Program-made: the position numbers and the translations under genes
DNA from: Owenia fusiformis
Lineage: Eukaryota; Annelida; Polychaeta; Sabellida; Oweniidae
Direction: 5' to 3'
Length of the DNA: 64,000 nt
Assembly (NCBI GenBank): GCA_903813345.2
Contig: CAIIXF020000001.1
Span: 54,269,885-54,333,884, forward strand
The notes under the pieces: model-generated
Seen by the model: only the letters and a program-made list of their open reading frames with translations
What the model was told of the DNA's origin: nothing
Databases searched by the model: none
In this document: positions 50,901 to 60,416 of the stretch, one piece after another
How the letters are laid out: the number at the start of each line of letters is the position of its first letter
Position numbering within the stretch: the stretch's first letter is position 1

Positions 50901-53900
50901 TTCTATTGATGCCAAGGGGTATAATAGATCTTTTCTTTCTCTTCCTGAAAAGGAAAGGCAAGCTATATATTTCCTTAACTGATCTAGACTACCGGAGCGT
51001 TTCCAATTCACTATGTTAACCAGATCGGAGCGTTTCTTGAATATGAGAATGTCATCATTTTTAAGACTGGATTTTCGGTCATCAAATCACGATTACGATA
51101 ATGTATGGTGCGTTGAAGCATTGGAATTTGACTAAAATATACGTTGGTGCTCTAATCTTGGCTCAACTAATCACATGTATCGACAAAAGGGGTTTTGACC
51201 GGAAGAATGACAAATACGTTTTTGAATTTTGATAACTATACTGCTTCGTACAGCTCTTCCTAATTGCTTCAAACGTCAACAGCCAGCCACGTACAACATG
51301 AATATCACACCCATCGAATGGTATACTCGAAATATGTAACTCATACCTCTTATTCCCATTATTGGGGAAATTGTCAGACGGCTCATCATTCCCGCCAGAC
51401 AGTTTTCCTACTCCGGAGCGTTTCTTTGTTTAATTTCAGTAATGAAACGCTCCGTCGTGCATGTAGGAGCGTTTGGGTTATACACCGTGTATTAAATATG
51501 GCATTTTATTATTGAAATAGTGTGTCCTTTGATCAACCTTTGCATTGGTGTTAAAAAGATAATCTTTTTTGAAATGCATTAAGAAATATTTGATGATTAA
51601 AAAATTTCAACTTTTTTCAAAAATGGCGGGAAATTTGAATATTTGAGAAATGAAATGCTCACAACTTTTTTTTCAAAATAAATTTTTCTTTCAAAAATCT
51701 CTAGAATAACTTTTTAAGTCATGACAAATAGTAAATGAATGATAAAAAAATATTTTCAAACTTTAGACTGGGACTTTAAGATTTCACCATTTGGTACTTA
51801 TTGGACAAGAGAATCCAATAGTAGGGTTCATCATTTTCAGAAACAAAGTTAAACTAGTTTTTAAATCACTTTAAACAGACATTCTTTATGCTGGTTAATT
51901 AAGCTAGCCTTCATAGCATTAGAGAAATCTATGCTATGCTTATCTCAGAATGCCTGATAAGGCTAGTAAACAAAGCAGTGGCTCTGGATCAAGGGGTAAT
52001 TAATCTTCTGAGCTTTTGACATTAACAGATACATGGAGTCTCCAAGTGTGAATGAAAAATAAAAATAAAGAAACAAAACAAAAGGTAACACATAAATGTG
52101 AACACAAAGCGTTTAACTATATTGTTACCTCTCTCACGCGTTCAATACTTAGTAGAAAGCTTGTTAAACCCCTGAAAATATAATAGTGAAACTCATATGA
52201 GTTTAATGATTACAGGCTATGAATTGAGCAAGTCTCTCAGATAAGTATTGTCTCTGATCCTCATCGATCTCCAAATATAATTTGTAAGCATCTGAAGCCC
52301 AATCACCTTGCTTTTGAATGAACTCTCCAGGTAGTCCAATTTTAAAGGCAAAGGTGGCGCCACCCCTGCGGAAACTATGACCTGTGTAACGTTCACTATG
52401 CACTCCCAAGAGTTTAAGTTTTAGCCTAAGTGAAGAAACAAAGGAGTTGGCTGTGATGAACTCCCCAGGGGCAAAGGTAAAAGCTGGTGAATCCAATTCA
52501 ACTGGTACCCTTCCAAATAATTCTTTGATAAGACGAACTGGGCAAATAGAACTGTGGGGTATTCGAGAAAGAGGGATCCTGACTTTTCTAGATCCCGATT
52601 GATTGGTTTTGCTCCATTTAAGGTTTACCCAAACCACCTCATCTTGAATAAGAAAATCACCCCTGGAGAGATGTTTGTTACAGTCATATCTGTATTTAGA
52701 AGGAGGAAAACTGACTTGTTACTTCTAAATCAGAAGGTACAATGAACACAGTAATTTATGCGGGAATTTATTTTCCCAATCACGGAAAGTGACGAAGATT
52801 GCCGACGACACTTTCACGACATTATGAGTGTGATAGGTATAAATGTGTAGATGCTGAATAACAGTTAGCCAGCCTATATACATGCATCTTCAGATGCTAA
52901 GCAAAGAATATGCACCATATTTTAACACTGTGTATTGTACAGTAAAAGAACAACTGTACATACCAAACATCCTGTCCCATATGATGAGTGTACCAGCATA
53001 GTTCTTGTCAATACAATAGGGGTTTCTACCATGATGTACTCTGTGGTGACTTGGGGTGTTCAGGATGTACTCTAGGGGACCCAATGTACCAACAAGCTGG
53101 AATGTAAAACAGTAACCAATGTACATGTAGTAAGAGAATAAGTTAAATATGGAGACTTTCAATAGATGGAAATCTTGTTCTTATAAATGAGAATGTTGAG
53201 ATATTGGTCTCCTGTTGGTAGGCCTATCAAGATGTTGGAATATTGAGATATGTGTGTGTTGAACTATAAGGAGTACATACATGTATATTGTATGGGTATG
53301 TTTATATCAGGGCATTGTGGCAAATGATAAGTAGATATATGGCTACCAGTATTTTAAGATATGGACATGTTCAGATATTAATCTACAGATTATGGGTATG
53401 TTTCATCAGTATAGTGATATTTGGGCATCTTGACGATTGCATATCGTGATAATGTATCATTGAAAGGTTTGTGTGAGACCTCCACTTGGGGAGGGCATGG
53501 GTCTTTAATGGGAATTTGTATTGTATCGTATTGTCCCAAGGGTGGAATTTTTACATAGTCCTATTACCAGTAAATGGAATACTGACTATATTAGACTTGC
53601 TGCTCCCAGGATGAGGAAATCAACTCACTAGGTTGCTCTAAGGGTAATGAACTTGAGACTCAAATATTTCATTCTGTCAAAATACTAATATTGCGTGAGG
53701 GGTCTTACACAAACATTTGGGACTGCTATAATTCAATAATAAAAAATGTAAGGGTTAAGATAAAACACTGAAAGCTTAGTGTGACTAGCCAAGCCCCTTA
53801 CAGGGATACTTTATATTAGTTATACATGTACCTCTGTATGTATCCAGAACTGGTAGAGAAGGTTAAACTGTATGTGGACCAGGAACACTGAGGGTGGAAT

Positions 53901-56186
53901 GAAGAAAGCCAGTGGAATGTAGAACACCTACAATATAAATTTGTCAAAATCAAAAAACAAGAGTGGTCAACATGCAGGTTATTAGTGACACAAATAATTT
54001 TGTCCTTCAGCCCCTGGTATATCTTGAATGTGAGTGATCTTATTTGTTTTGAAAACATAAAATACTGTAATTGATTGGAACCTTGGTGTGATTCTTACCC
54101 AAGATGTGTATTTCTGGAGCACTGATTGTCTGAGGGCAGTACTTAGGTTATAATCTTCAGAGCTGTGGTGGACCTGGTGGGCTGCCCACAAAATGTTACT
54201 CTCTGAAATAAGAAATGCGGGGACATGAAGAAACTTGAATAATTCAATAAAGAGTGGCAAAGTGTTCACAAGATCCGAAATAGGCATTCTGATAATAGCA
54301 TCTTTCTGTTTCACCTGAAACATCTCAGGGTTGAGAAGATTTGAGAGGTCATGGTTTATCATGATGCGAAATACTAAATAGGTGGCAAGATGAAGAATGG
54401 AAAGGAATGTATAATGGCAAAACACAGTTCCTAAATACAGTAAAACCTGTCTAATCCAAACATCATTGGGACTGGCTAGAAGCATTCAGATTCAAGGTGT
54501 TCACATTTCAAGGTTTTTGCATTCGCGATACAATAAATATCTATAGTTCTTTTGACCACATCACTTTATGGCATTCCAGTAATTTGAAAATTTGATTGAT
54601 ATGAACTTAGTCTTGTTAGGGGAGGCATCAAAAGTTCAATGTCTGATAGGAAACTAAATAAATCTAGTTTTGAGTTGGACCCCCCCCCTCCCCCTCAAAA
54701 CTAAATACAATGAAAGTTGATCGCATACTTTTCACATGTTTTAGCGACTCAATTTGGACTTTCATGGGGCCAGTACTATAACTTATTCATGATTCTTAAA
54801 ACATGTGCCAACAACAATAGGCATAATATTCCATGTTGTATGCATCTTGGTGAAGAAGGCATCTGGTAAAGTCTTTATTTTTAAACCATTCCAAGGCATT
54901 TCGAGTCGAAATTGCGAAAAATTTAAATGTTGAAATTTGTCGGATAGCAAACTGAAATAGCTTTGACCCCCTCCCCCCCAAACTAGATTTATTTAGTTTT
55001 CTATCAGACATTGATCTTTTGATGCCTCCCCTTAGAAAGCCCCATTGAGATTGAGGCCATTCAAGGTTTCTCTAAAATTTTTGATATCATGACAAATCAG
55101 TGTTTACTTTCAAATATTTGAACAATTTTGTATGAAACATGCCATATTTTATGAAAAATGTTCAGATTACACAGGTTTATTTTTCAAATATGAATGTTCA
55201 CTGTTCAAATTGAGAGGTGTTCACATTTTAAGTCTTTTTAAACTATGAGTCAATGGGAGGAAAAAATGGGACCAAAAATGTGTTGGATTGGGAGGTGTTC
55301 AGATTACCCAGGTGTTCTGATATACAGGTTCTTATGTACAATGAAGAATGGCAAAACAAAGAGACTTGAAGAAATTTGGACATACATGTACAGTGACAAT
55401 AATGATCTTCTGATTAAATCTGCTAATTAGTCCAATAATGATTCTCAAAAAATACATTAGAATATACATGAAGAAATATTACCATGTGCATATCTATGGA
55501 ACCAATAATAGCCAATGTCTACACCAAAGAAAGCCAGCCACCAGGTAATTGCAGAGTTCCAGGGCAGTTCCATGATCCTCCAGTTGTCATATATGTACAT
55601 ATAGGCAGCCAACTCTGCTGACCTAGCGAACAACCTACAATACATATAAATATATACACCAGAGGTGGATTCGGGGGGATGGGTATCTGGGTATGGGGCC
55701 CCCTTTAGAAATATAGTTTTTGGGCCACAAATTTTGAAGGGCCTCAAAAAATGGGGGGATGGTCATGGGGCCCCCTTTAGTAGGCCCAGAAAAAAGTTTT
55801 TGTGCTCCAAAATTTTTTAGGGCCTCAAAGAATGGGCCTTTTGGGCATAATTTAGACATTTTATGCCTTTTATGGGCCAATTCATCAAAAAATGGGCCTT
55901 CATTTTTCAAAATTTGGGCCCAATTTTTGGTTTTAGGGGCCCAAATTTTTTATTTTTATATATTCATATAATTCTATGATTGATCCTGTTCAAGGTTCTG
56001 CTTTATTTTTTCATGAAATACTCATGAAATCCTTGAGTGTTAAATGTTGACTTACTTAGGAATCTCTGAGCACAACCCTTGACTCATGGAAATGTAGCCA
56101 TCATTTGACAGACGAAGCTTTCGTGTTCCTGTAGCCATACAAATAACATACTCCAGCAACACAGCAAGGATAAAGTAGGGAGTCAC
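41979..56186 (-). CDS. AGMO: Alkylglycerol monooxygenase, paralog 2 (first exon not found)
   Basis: Ten coding exons on the minus strand correspond one to one with exons 2-11 of paralog 1: 56056-56186, 55483-55634, 54099-54202, 53832-53927, 52964-53096, 46203-46282, 44653-44793, 44031-44147, 42569-42651, 41979-42198. They encode 418 residues plus stop with all three histidine boxes (FHRYAH, HQVHH, HHRVHH). No equivalent of exon 1 was found between 56187 and the window end; it may lie outside or be hidden. The exon at 44031-44147 uses a donor 18-24 bases later than in paralog 1 and gains LTLRKL. Introns are swollen by insertions: the one between 46283 and 52963 holds a LINE, a minisatellite and a 5.2-kb DIRS-like element. 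Exons remain open, so the gene is probably functional. Confidence 0.92.
42701..43912 (+). mobile_element. Non-autonomous Helitron-like element with internal minisatellite (copy 2)
   Basis: It begins with TC after A (42700) and ends with CTAG before T (43913). The 5' hairpin is TCCCACCGAAC...GTTCGAGGGGGATA; GTTCGGTGGGA recurs at 43870-43880. The 3' hairpin, GCTACTCC-GT-GGAGTTGC, lies 12 bases before the end. The interior has a (CCGT/TCGT)n tract at 42737-42825 and about seven ~120-bp units with 'caaaatggcggccatttttc' and 'gataactcaaataccattga'. It lies in an intron of AGMO paralog 2. Confidence 0.78.
44876..45010. mobile_element. Remnant of a pogo/Tigger-like MITE (tentative)
   Basis: 'acagtgaaacctgtaaagtt' followed by 'gaacatctctgtaagaagaa' resembles the end of the element at 54438 and the CAGTnnAACC ends of pogo-like elements. 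Only one end is recognisable. Confidence 0.35.
45387..46121. mobile_element. 735-bp TIR element with TA target duplication and GTAC-rich interior
   Basis: The ends are CACAGGCAAATTACATCGG and its inverse, flanked by TA on both sides (45385-45386, 46122-46123). The interior is packed with variants of 'gcccgtacgagcccgtaat' and 'ctcgtaattttcgagcctcg' in both orientations near each end, separated by an AT-rich centre. No coding capacity beyond repeat artefacts. A TA duplication suggests Tc1/mariner-type, but no transposase is present. Confidence 0.65.
46283..46396. repeat. 30-bp minisatellite, left part
   Basis: Units of 'aaaatgttccttaatacaat' plus 'gaagaatggc', directly adjoining the acceptor side of the AGMO2 exon 46203-46282. 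The array continues at 47312-47550 after a LINE insertion. Confidence 0.85.
46397..47311 (+). mobile_element. 5'-truncated LINE insertion with poly(A) and AAGAATGG target duplication
   Basis: AAGAATGG at 46389-46396 recurs at 47312-47319. Between them lies a LINE 3' end whose open frame, to 47132, encodes the region after the reverse transcriptase (SSIKVLKCLNWLPLETRRSH..., ending with CACELESETLNHFLFRCPLH). A short 3' untranslated region and a poly(A) tail of about 20 follow. The frame is open from the truncation point, so the insertion is fairly young. It is related to, but a different family from, the LINE at 56725. Confidence 0.88.
47312..47550. repeat. 30-bp minisatellite, right part
   Basis: Continuation of the array at 46283-46396 beyond the LINE, becoming less regular to the right. 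Confidence 0.8.
47618..47979. repeat. Split direct repeat A, outer copy
   Basis: Begins 'agattggtgatcctctaaat' and ends 'cattgaccaca..actggccc'. It matches 48253-48620 apart from a 6-base gap (ctgcaa) near the end. Confidence 0.9.
48141..48253. repeat. Split direct repeat B, inner copy
   Basis: Begins 'aaaactgacttgttacttct' and ends 'gacgacactttcacga'. Identical by eye to 52707-52819 and directly abutting the inner copy of A. Confidence 0.92.
48253..48620. repeat. Split direct repeat A, inner copy
   Basis: Same sequence as 47618-47979, starting at the last base of repeat B. Confidence 0.9.
48621..50190. other. Non-coding body of the DIRS-like element
   Basis: AT-rich with no open frame of note. 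A ~180-bp unit ('caatactttgcaac' ... 'aaatcaaaatataaa') is present twice in tandem at about 49001-49110 and 49180-49285. Confidence 0.5.
50196..51489. mobile_element. 1294-bp TIR transposon with CACGGTG ends and 5-bp target duplication (Transib-like?)
   Basis: TATTA flanks both sides (50191-50195, 51490-51494). The terminal inverted repeats extend about 49 bp with two mismatches, starting CACGGTGTATAACCCAAACG. CACGGTG plus a 5-bp duplication fits Transib elements, whose ends resemble the RAG heptamer CACAGTG. The core GGAGCGTT occurs at least nine times in both orientations, mostly near the ends, and may be transposase-binding repeats. No full transposase is present. The superfamily call is tentative: Transib duplications are usually GC-rich. 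Confidence 0.7.
50274..50805 (+). CDS. Possible two-exon mini-ORF inside the nested transposon
   Basis: ATG at 50274 opens MAANEDSTIT and runs straight into a consensus donor GTAAGT (exon 50274-50303). An acceptor TTTTCAG ends at 50697, and exon 50698-50805 continues in phase as IIREEFQIES...GGAKRATS before TGA. The total is 45 residues. It could be the leftover first exons of a transposase gene. I do not recognise the family, and the call rests only on splice signals and phase. Confidence 0.3.
52203..52690 (-). pseudogene. Tyrosine recombinase, C-terminal half (DIRS/Ngaro/Crypton type)
   Basis: On the minus strand, from the edge of repeat B: KHLSRGDF, then WVNLKWSKTNQ, then GHSFRRGGATFAFKIGLPGE (catalytic H-x-x-R) and QGDWASDAYKLYLEI (Trp then the nucleophile Tyr), then stop at 52203. 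The N-terminal part with the first catalytic Arg is absent: an in-frame TAA lies inside repeat B just upstream. The enzyme would cut and rejoin DNA during integration of DIRS-type elements. This copy cannot be complete. Confidence 0.85.
52707..52819. repeat. Split direct repeat B, outer copy
   Basis: Identical by eye to 48141-48253. It forms the 5' end of the element in minus-strand orientation. Confidence 0.92.
53097..53831. other. AGMO: AGMO2 intron
   Basis: Contains many 'gatattg', 'gatatgg' and similar words between 53180 and 53460, perhaps a decayed simple repeat. Nothing else was recognised. Confidence 0.4.
54438..55336. mobile_element. 899-bp pogo/Tigger-like MITE inserted at a TA
   Basis: The left end is CAGTAAAACCTGTCTAATCC, and the right end inverted is CATAAGAACCTGT..., flanked by TA (54436-54437, 55337-55338). 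The interior has a long inverted repeat, 54610-54690 against 54965-55040, around 'ggggaggcatcaaaag' and 'aaactaaataaatctagttt'. Removing the element with one TA restores a unit of the 30-bp minisatellite seen at 46283-47550. Confidence 0.68.
55650..55960. repeat. Low-complexity ~75-bp repeat with GGGGCCCCC words
   Basis: 'atggggccccctttag' followed by 'aaaaagtttttgggcc' and 'agggcctcaaaaaatggg' occurs twice and then decays. It is in an AGMO2 intron. Open frames across it are artefacts. Confidence 0.65.
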
Positions 56187-56716
56187 CTGAAAAAATATTC
56201 TTTATTACAGGGTACCCATTCCAGGAAAAAAGATACAAATGCACTGATTTTTAGAAATTTGATTGTGTGAGGATGAAATTGCCACTCATTTTATATACCA
56301 GAATGGAGTTGCATATGGATCAACTGAACTCAGAACAAAAACAGTAAATTGAACTTTGAAGACATACAATTCAGTTTATTAATTAGAATAATGAACACTG
56401 AAATTTTTTGCGAATACAGTTTACAGCCATTAAAACAAGCTACACAAGGTGAAAATTGGGAAATAAAAAGGTTTCAATATTTTTGTTATTTCTGTTTCCC
56501 ATTTTATTAAAAACAAGACCAACAATCTTTCAAAGAAATTCTGAATTGAGCCTGCGATGCGTGTATTGTCTATTTCTAGAGTTGTGAGTCAACAGATCCT
56601 AAACAAGGCATCAAACATGCAAAATGTCACCACCTGCCAGAGTTTGTGAAAATACTGGATAGCTGGGTAACCTATATAGTGAGTGGTTACCTAATGTTCC
56701 TTTCCTAGCAGTGTTG
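56187..56716. other. Region upstream of the last AGMO2 exon found
   Basis: No exon-1-like sequence ([17 protein letters not shown]-type) was found here. AT-rich, no other features. Confidence 0.4.
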
Positions 56717-56724
56717 TTTTTATT

Positions 56725-58857
56725 CAAGGAGGGGACAGATAAAATAAATAATAGAATGCTAATTTTATCAGCTGAGACGATATGTGAACCATTGAGTTTG
56801 CTTTTTAACAAAATTTTTACATCTCATTGTTTCCCGAAGATTTGGAAAGAGGGTATTATTGTTCCATTACACAAGAAAGGAGATAGATCTAAAGTTGTCA
56901 ATTATAGACCAGTCACATTGTTAAATGCCTTATCTAAAGTTCTGGAAAAGATTATTTATGATAGAATTTTCAATCACATGATCCAAAATAACCTCTTTTA
57001 CAGTTTTCAGTCAGGATTTCTTCCTAAGCATAATACCACTTCCCAACTTTCATATATTATTCATTGCATTCAAGAAGAATTGAATAATGGAAACAATGTA
57101 AGAACTATCTTTCTTGATTTAGCGTCAGCTTTTGACGTCGTTCCGCATCAATTACTATTACAAAAGATGAAATCTTATGGCATCAACAATAATCTCTTAC
57201 TTTTAATGAATTCATATCTGTCACAAAGACAAGTAAAGGTTAAAGTAAATAATTCTTTCTCGAAATGGTCAGAACCTGATTTTATCAATGCTGGTGTGCC
57301 ACAAGGCAGTGTATTAGGGCCGCTTATGTTTTTAATGTATATAAATGATCTACCTGATAATCTAAATTGTAAGACTTTCATTTATGCAGATGATACATCA
57401 ATCTTCCTTCCTTACTCTAAGAAAAGCCCTTTACTCTCTCAAAATCTGCAAATTGACCTAAATACAATTAAAACCTGGGCTGATACCTGGCAAATGAAAT
57501 TTAAGGCATCAAAAAGTGCTGACCTGACTTTTACATCACCTTTAACAAACCCTGTTAATGAACCTTTACTCTATTTGTGAGGTGACCCCATTCCTAAAAC
57601 TATTAGTCATAAACACCTTGGTGTTATTTTAGATCAAAAGCTTAATTTCAAGGAACATGTTAATGAGCTCACCAAGGAATTACAGACAATCTTAAATCCA
57701 TTTAAACAATTAACTCACATTCTTCGTTCGAATCATTTGGAAACCATATATAATTCTTTTATTCTTAGTAAAATTGATTATGCTGATATTATTTACAATA
57801 GTGCTCCAAATATAGCTACCAGCAAACTTGAAAGACTGCATTATAATGCAGCTTGTCTAATTTCCGGTGCTCTGCATGGTTCAAGCACCTATAAGGTCTT
57901 GAAGACATTAAATTGGATTACTTTGTCTGAGAGAAGAAGAAGCCATCTTTGCTCATTTCTATTTAAAAGTAGAATCAATTTATCAGCTCCATATGTCACT
58001 GAATTATTTAATAAATACTTACATGAACCAAACAGAATTCTAAGGGCTGTCAGAGAGTATATTGTGCCTCTAAATATCAGCATTTCATTTAGAAAAACTA
58101 CATATTTTGCTGCGATTGAAGAATGGAATGGTCTGCCTAATGATTTAAGAAATTGCAATAGAATATCAACTTTTAAAGGCAAACTTAGAAAGCATTTCGG
58201 GAATGAAAAATGTATAAATATAATAGCATCACTTGATATCACTAGAAAAACTGAAATTATATTTAACAGGTTAAAAGTGGACCTATTTCTAAAAAGTCAA
58301 TTATTTGCTCATCACTTTACAAACATTGACTCACCAGCCTGTAACTGTGGTCATGAAAATGAAACCCCTACTCATTTTTTCCTCAAATGCCCCCAATTTG
58401 TAAATGATAGAATCCAACTACTTATAGATCTCCATATTATTGGTTGTTTAGAAAAATTCTTAGATGCTAACTCTGTTAGCAAAGTAAATATGCTCTTGCA
58501 TGGTAACAGTGAACTTAGTAATGAAGATAATACACTTCTGCTGAAAGCAACTTTAAAATTCCTACAAGCAACCAAGATTGACTAACATGTATATTACACC
58601 ATCCCATAATTTACACCACTGCACACCTTTTTTTGTAAAGCATCCCAATATCAGCTTTAATTCCTTTTTGTTTATATATGAATAGTTACGAATAATTGTA
58701 ACAAATTTGTATTGCATATAAGTGTATGGTATATTTACTTCGAAGTTCAACACAAATGTTAAATTGATTAACCTTGTTGAATTTTCATTGTATGAAATTA
58801 AATGTTATAATATATGAACTTGAAATAAAAATGATTAATAAAAAAAAAAAAAAATTC
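56725..58857 (+). mobile_element. 5'-truncated, nearly intact LINE with poly(A)
   Basis: One frame runs from the truncation point to 58585 with a single TGA at 57578-57580. It includes the reverse transcriptase blocks NYRPVTLLNALSK, QSGFLPKHNT, FLDLASAFDVVP, GVPQGSVLGPL and YADDTSIF, then a C-terminal region ending in CNCGHENETPTHFFLKCPQF. The 3' end has a poly(A) run at about 58841-58854. The flanking TTTTTATT words (56717-56724 and 58858-58865) may be the target duplication, though three extra bases follow the poly(A). Jockey/CR1/L2-type by motif order; the clade is not fixed. Confidence 0.85.
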
Positions 58858-58971
58858 TTTTTATTTTATGGCCCAAAATACATCTACATTTTGTGATTAA
58901 TCTTCCTAGGGCTTATCATTAATAAACACTTGCCCATGCTAAATATTTCCAAAACTAGTTGGCCTAAACTA

Positions 58972-59737
58972 ATTAGATTTACAACAAATGACAGATTCTT
59001 GTCTTGGCGGCATGGTGCCACACTAGCACTCCTTTAGATGCCAATCACCCAGCAAACAAACAATCCAAGGAATCAACCAGCCTCCCAACTAACCTTCCAC
59101 TCATCATACTAGCCATCCATCCAACCAATCAAGCAACCAACCAACGCTTTATTGGTTAATTTCTTAGCTGGTTAGTTGATTGGTTGGCTTGTTTTGATTG
59201 CTTGGTTTGTTGACTGATTGGTAGGATGGCTTGTTGCTTGGCTAGTTGGTTGATTGATTGGTCGTGTAATTGGTTAGTTGGATGTCTGCTTGGTTGTTTG
59301 GTTCGATGCCCTGTTGCTTGGTCGGATGGCTACTTCATTGATTAGTTGATTGATCAGTTGGGTGGGTGATTGATTGGTCAGGCACAGTTGATTAGTTGGT
59401 TGCTTTGTTGGCTGGTCGGTTAGTAGGTAGTTGATTGCTTTGTTGCTTAGTTCCAGTCAGTTGCTCTTGGATAGTTGCTTTGTTTGATTTGCTAATTGGT
59501 TCGATAAGTTGGTTTGTTTGTTGGTTGAGTGATCACTTAGGTGGTTGATTGGTTGGTCGGTTGCTTGCTGAGTTGTTTGGTTGATGAGTTGGGTGGGTGA
59601 TTGATTGGTAAGTTACTTGTTTAATTGTATGATTGGTTGCTGTTTTGATTGTTTGGCTGGTTAGGTAGTTAGTTGATTTCTGGCATCCTGCCGCTAAGGC
59701 GAGAATCTGTTAATGTGTCATTTGTTGTAAATCTAAT
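58972..59737. mobile_element. TIR element filled with a strand-switching (GGTT/GATT)n array
   Basis: ATTAGATTTACAACAAATGA begins at 58972 and is inverted at the right end (59737). Both arms continue into 'gattctygycttrgcggca'. CTA flanks both sides as a possible 3-bp duplication. The interior is a degenerate tetranucleotide array that is C-rich (ccaaccaatc) to about 59145 and G-rich (ttggttgatt) afterwards. Confidence 0.65.
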
Positions 59738-59778
59738 CTATAAGTTATAGGTGCTGAGTATAACGCTAGATTAGTTTA

Positions 59779-60136
59779 TAGACTATATCCTATTTAGTCT
59801 GAATTATATTCAGACTATAAGGCACCTATGTTAAAGTTTGGCAATTCAAAATATTTGTTAGCATAGGAAGTGCTATTCAAAATGGCCGATTGGGTAAAAT
59901 TAATTTGCACATTTGTTACTTCAATTAGCTTTATTTCCACTTGACAATATGCTGTGTTACTTTTTATTGCATTTAGTTGTACCTTACTATTTAATTGACA
60001 TTTTGTAATGTTTATTTTATTGAATAAATGGTTCCTCTAATTGATAATTTTGTGCAAAAAATTTCACTGCAATTTCCACAGGAAAGTAGTACATCATAAC
60101 AGACTGACTTCTAGTCAGTCTGTTGGATACATACTA
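59779..60136 (-). mobile_element. 358-bp MITE with a perfect 10-bp target duplication (copy 1)
   Basis: Flanked by GATTAGTTTA at 59769-59778 and 60137-60146. The ends are TAGACTATATCC and, inverted, TAGTATGTATCC. Near each end is a hairpin: AGTCTGAATTATATTCAGACT on the left and CAGACTGACT-TCT-AGTCAGTCTG on the right. Copy 2 is at 61509-61866 in the opposite orientation. A 9-11-bp duplication is typical of Mutator-like elements. Confidence 0.85.
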
Positions 60137-60249
60137 GATTAGTTTAGGCTAAATAGTTTTGAAAAGGCAAGTGTTGAGAATTCTAGATGCGTTTTGGGCT
60201 TGTTGAGAAATCAAAATCCCAATCCTCCTATTAGGCACCTTGTCAGAGA

Positions 60250-60416
60250 CCGTATCTGTTGCAAGACTAACGCCTGGCGTAACCGTCACCATGTTATTCA
60301 GTGTTTTTTAAGTAGCGCAAGGATCCTGCCATGACCGTGGTAATGTTATCGTGAAAGCCTGGTATAACCGCGACGATGCTGTATTATATTGCAATGCCTG
60401 CCATGACCGTGATAAT
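60250..60416 (+). repeat. Satellite-associated segment
   Basis: 'aagtagcgcaaggatcctgc' and neighbouring sequence occurs here (+), at about 61225-61262 (minus) and at about 62657-62680 (+). It joins the MITE to the satellite domain. Confidence 0.6.

Larger units (their letters stand above)
47618..52819 (-). mobile_element. DIRS-order (Ngaro/PAT-like) element with split direct repeats, internally deleted
   Basis: Two repeats are arranged as split direct repeats. Repeat B (113 bp, identical by eye) occurs at 48141-48253 and 52707-52819. Repeat A (~362 bp, near-identical) occurs at 47618-47979 and 48253-48620. Read on the minus strand the order is B - body - A - B - spacer - A, the A1-body-B1-A2-B2 plan of Ngaro/PAT retrotransposons. 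The only coding remnant is the C-terminal half of a tyrosine recombinase next to the 5' copy of B (52203-52690). No reverse transcriptase is seen, so the copy is non-autonomous. A separate TIR transposon is nested in the body at 50196-51489. The whole lies in an AGMO2 intron. Confidence 0.75.

Noticed and set aside
51264-51515. + strand frame MLQTSTASHVQHEYHTHRM...
   Set aside because: It runs through the right terminal repeat of the nested transposon and has no transposase motif.
55635-55971. Frames with repeated GPFFEALKNF / GPFGHNL text
   Set aside because: Artefact of the ~75-bp low-complexity repeat, open on both strands.
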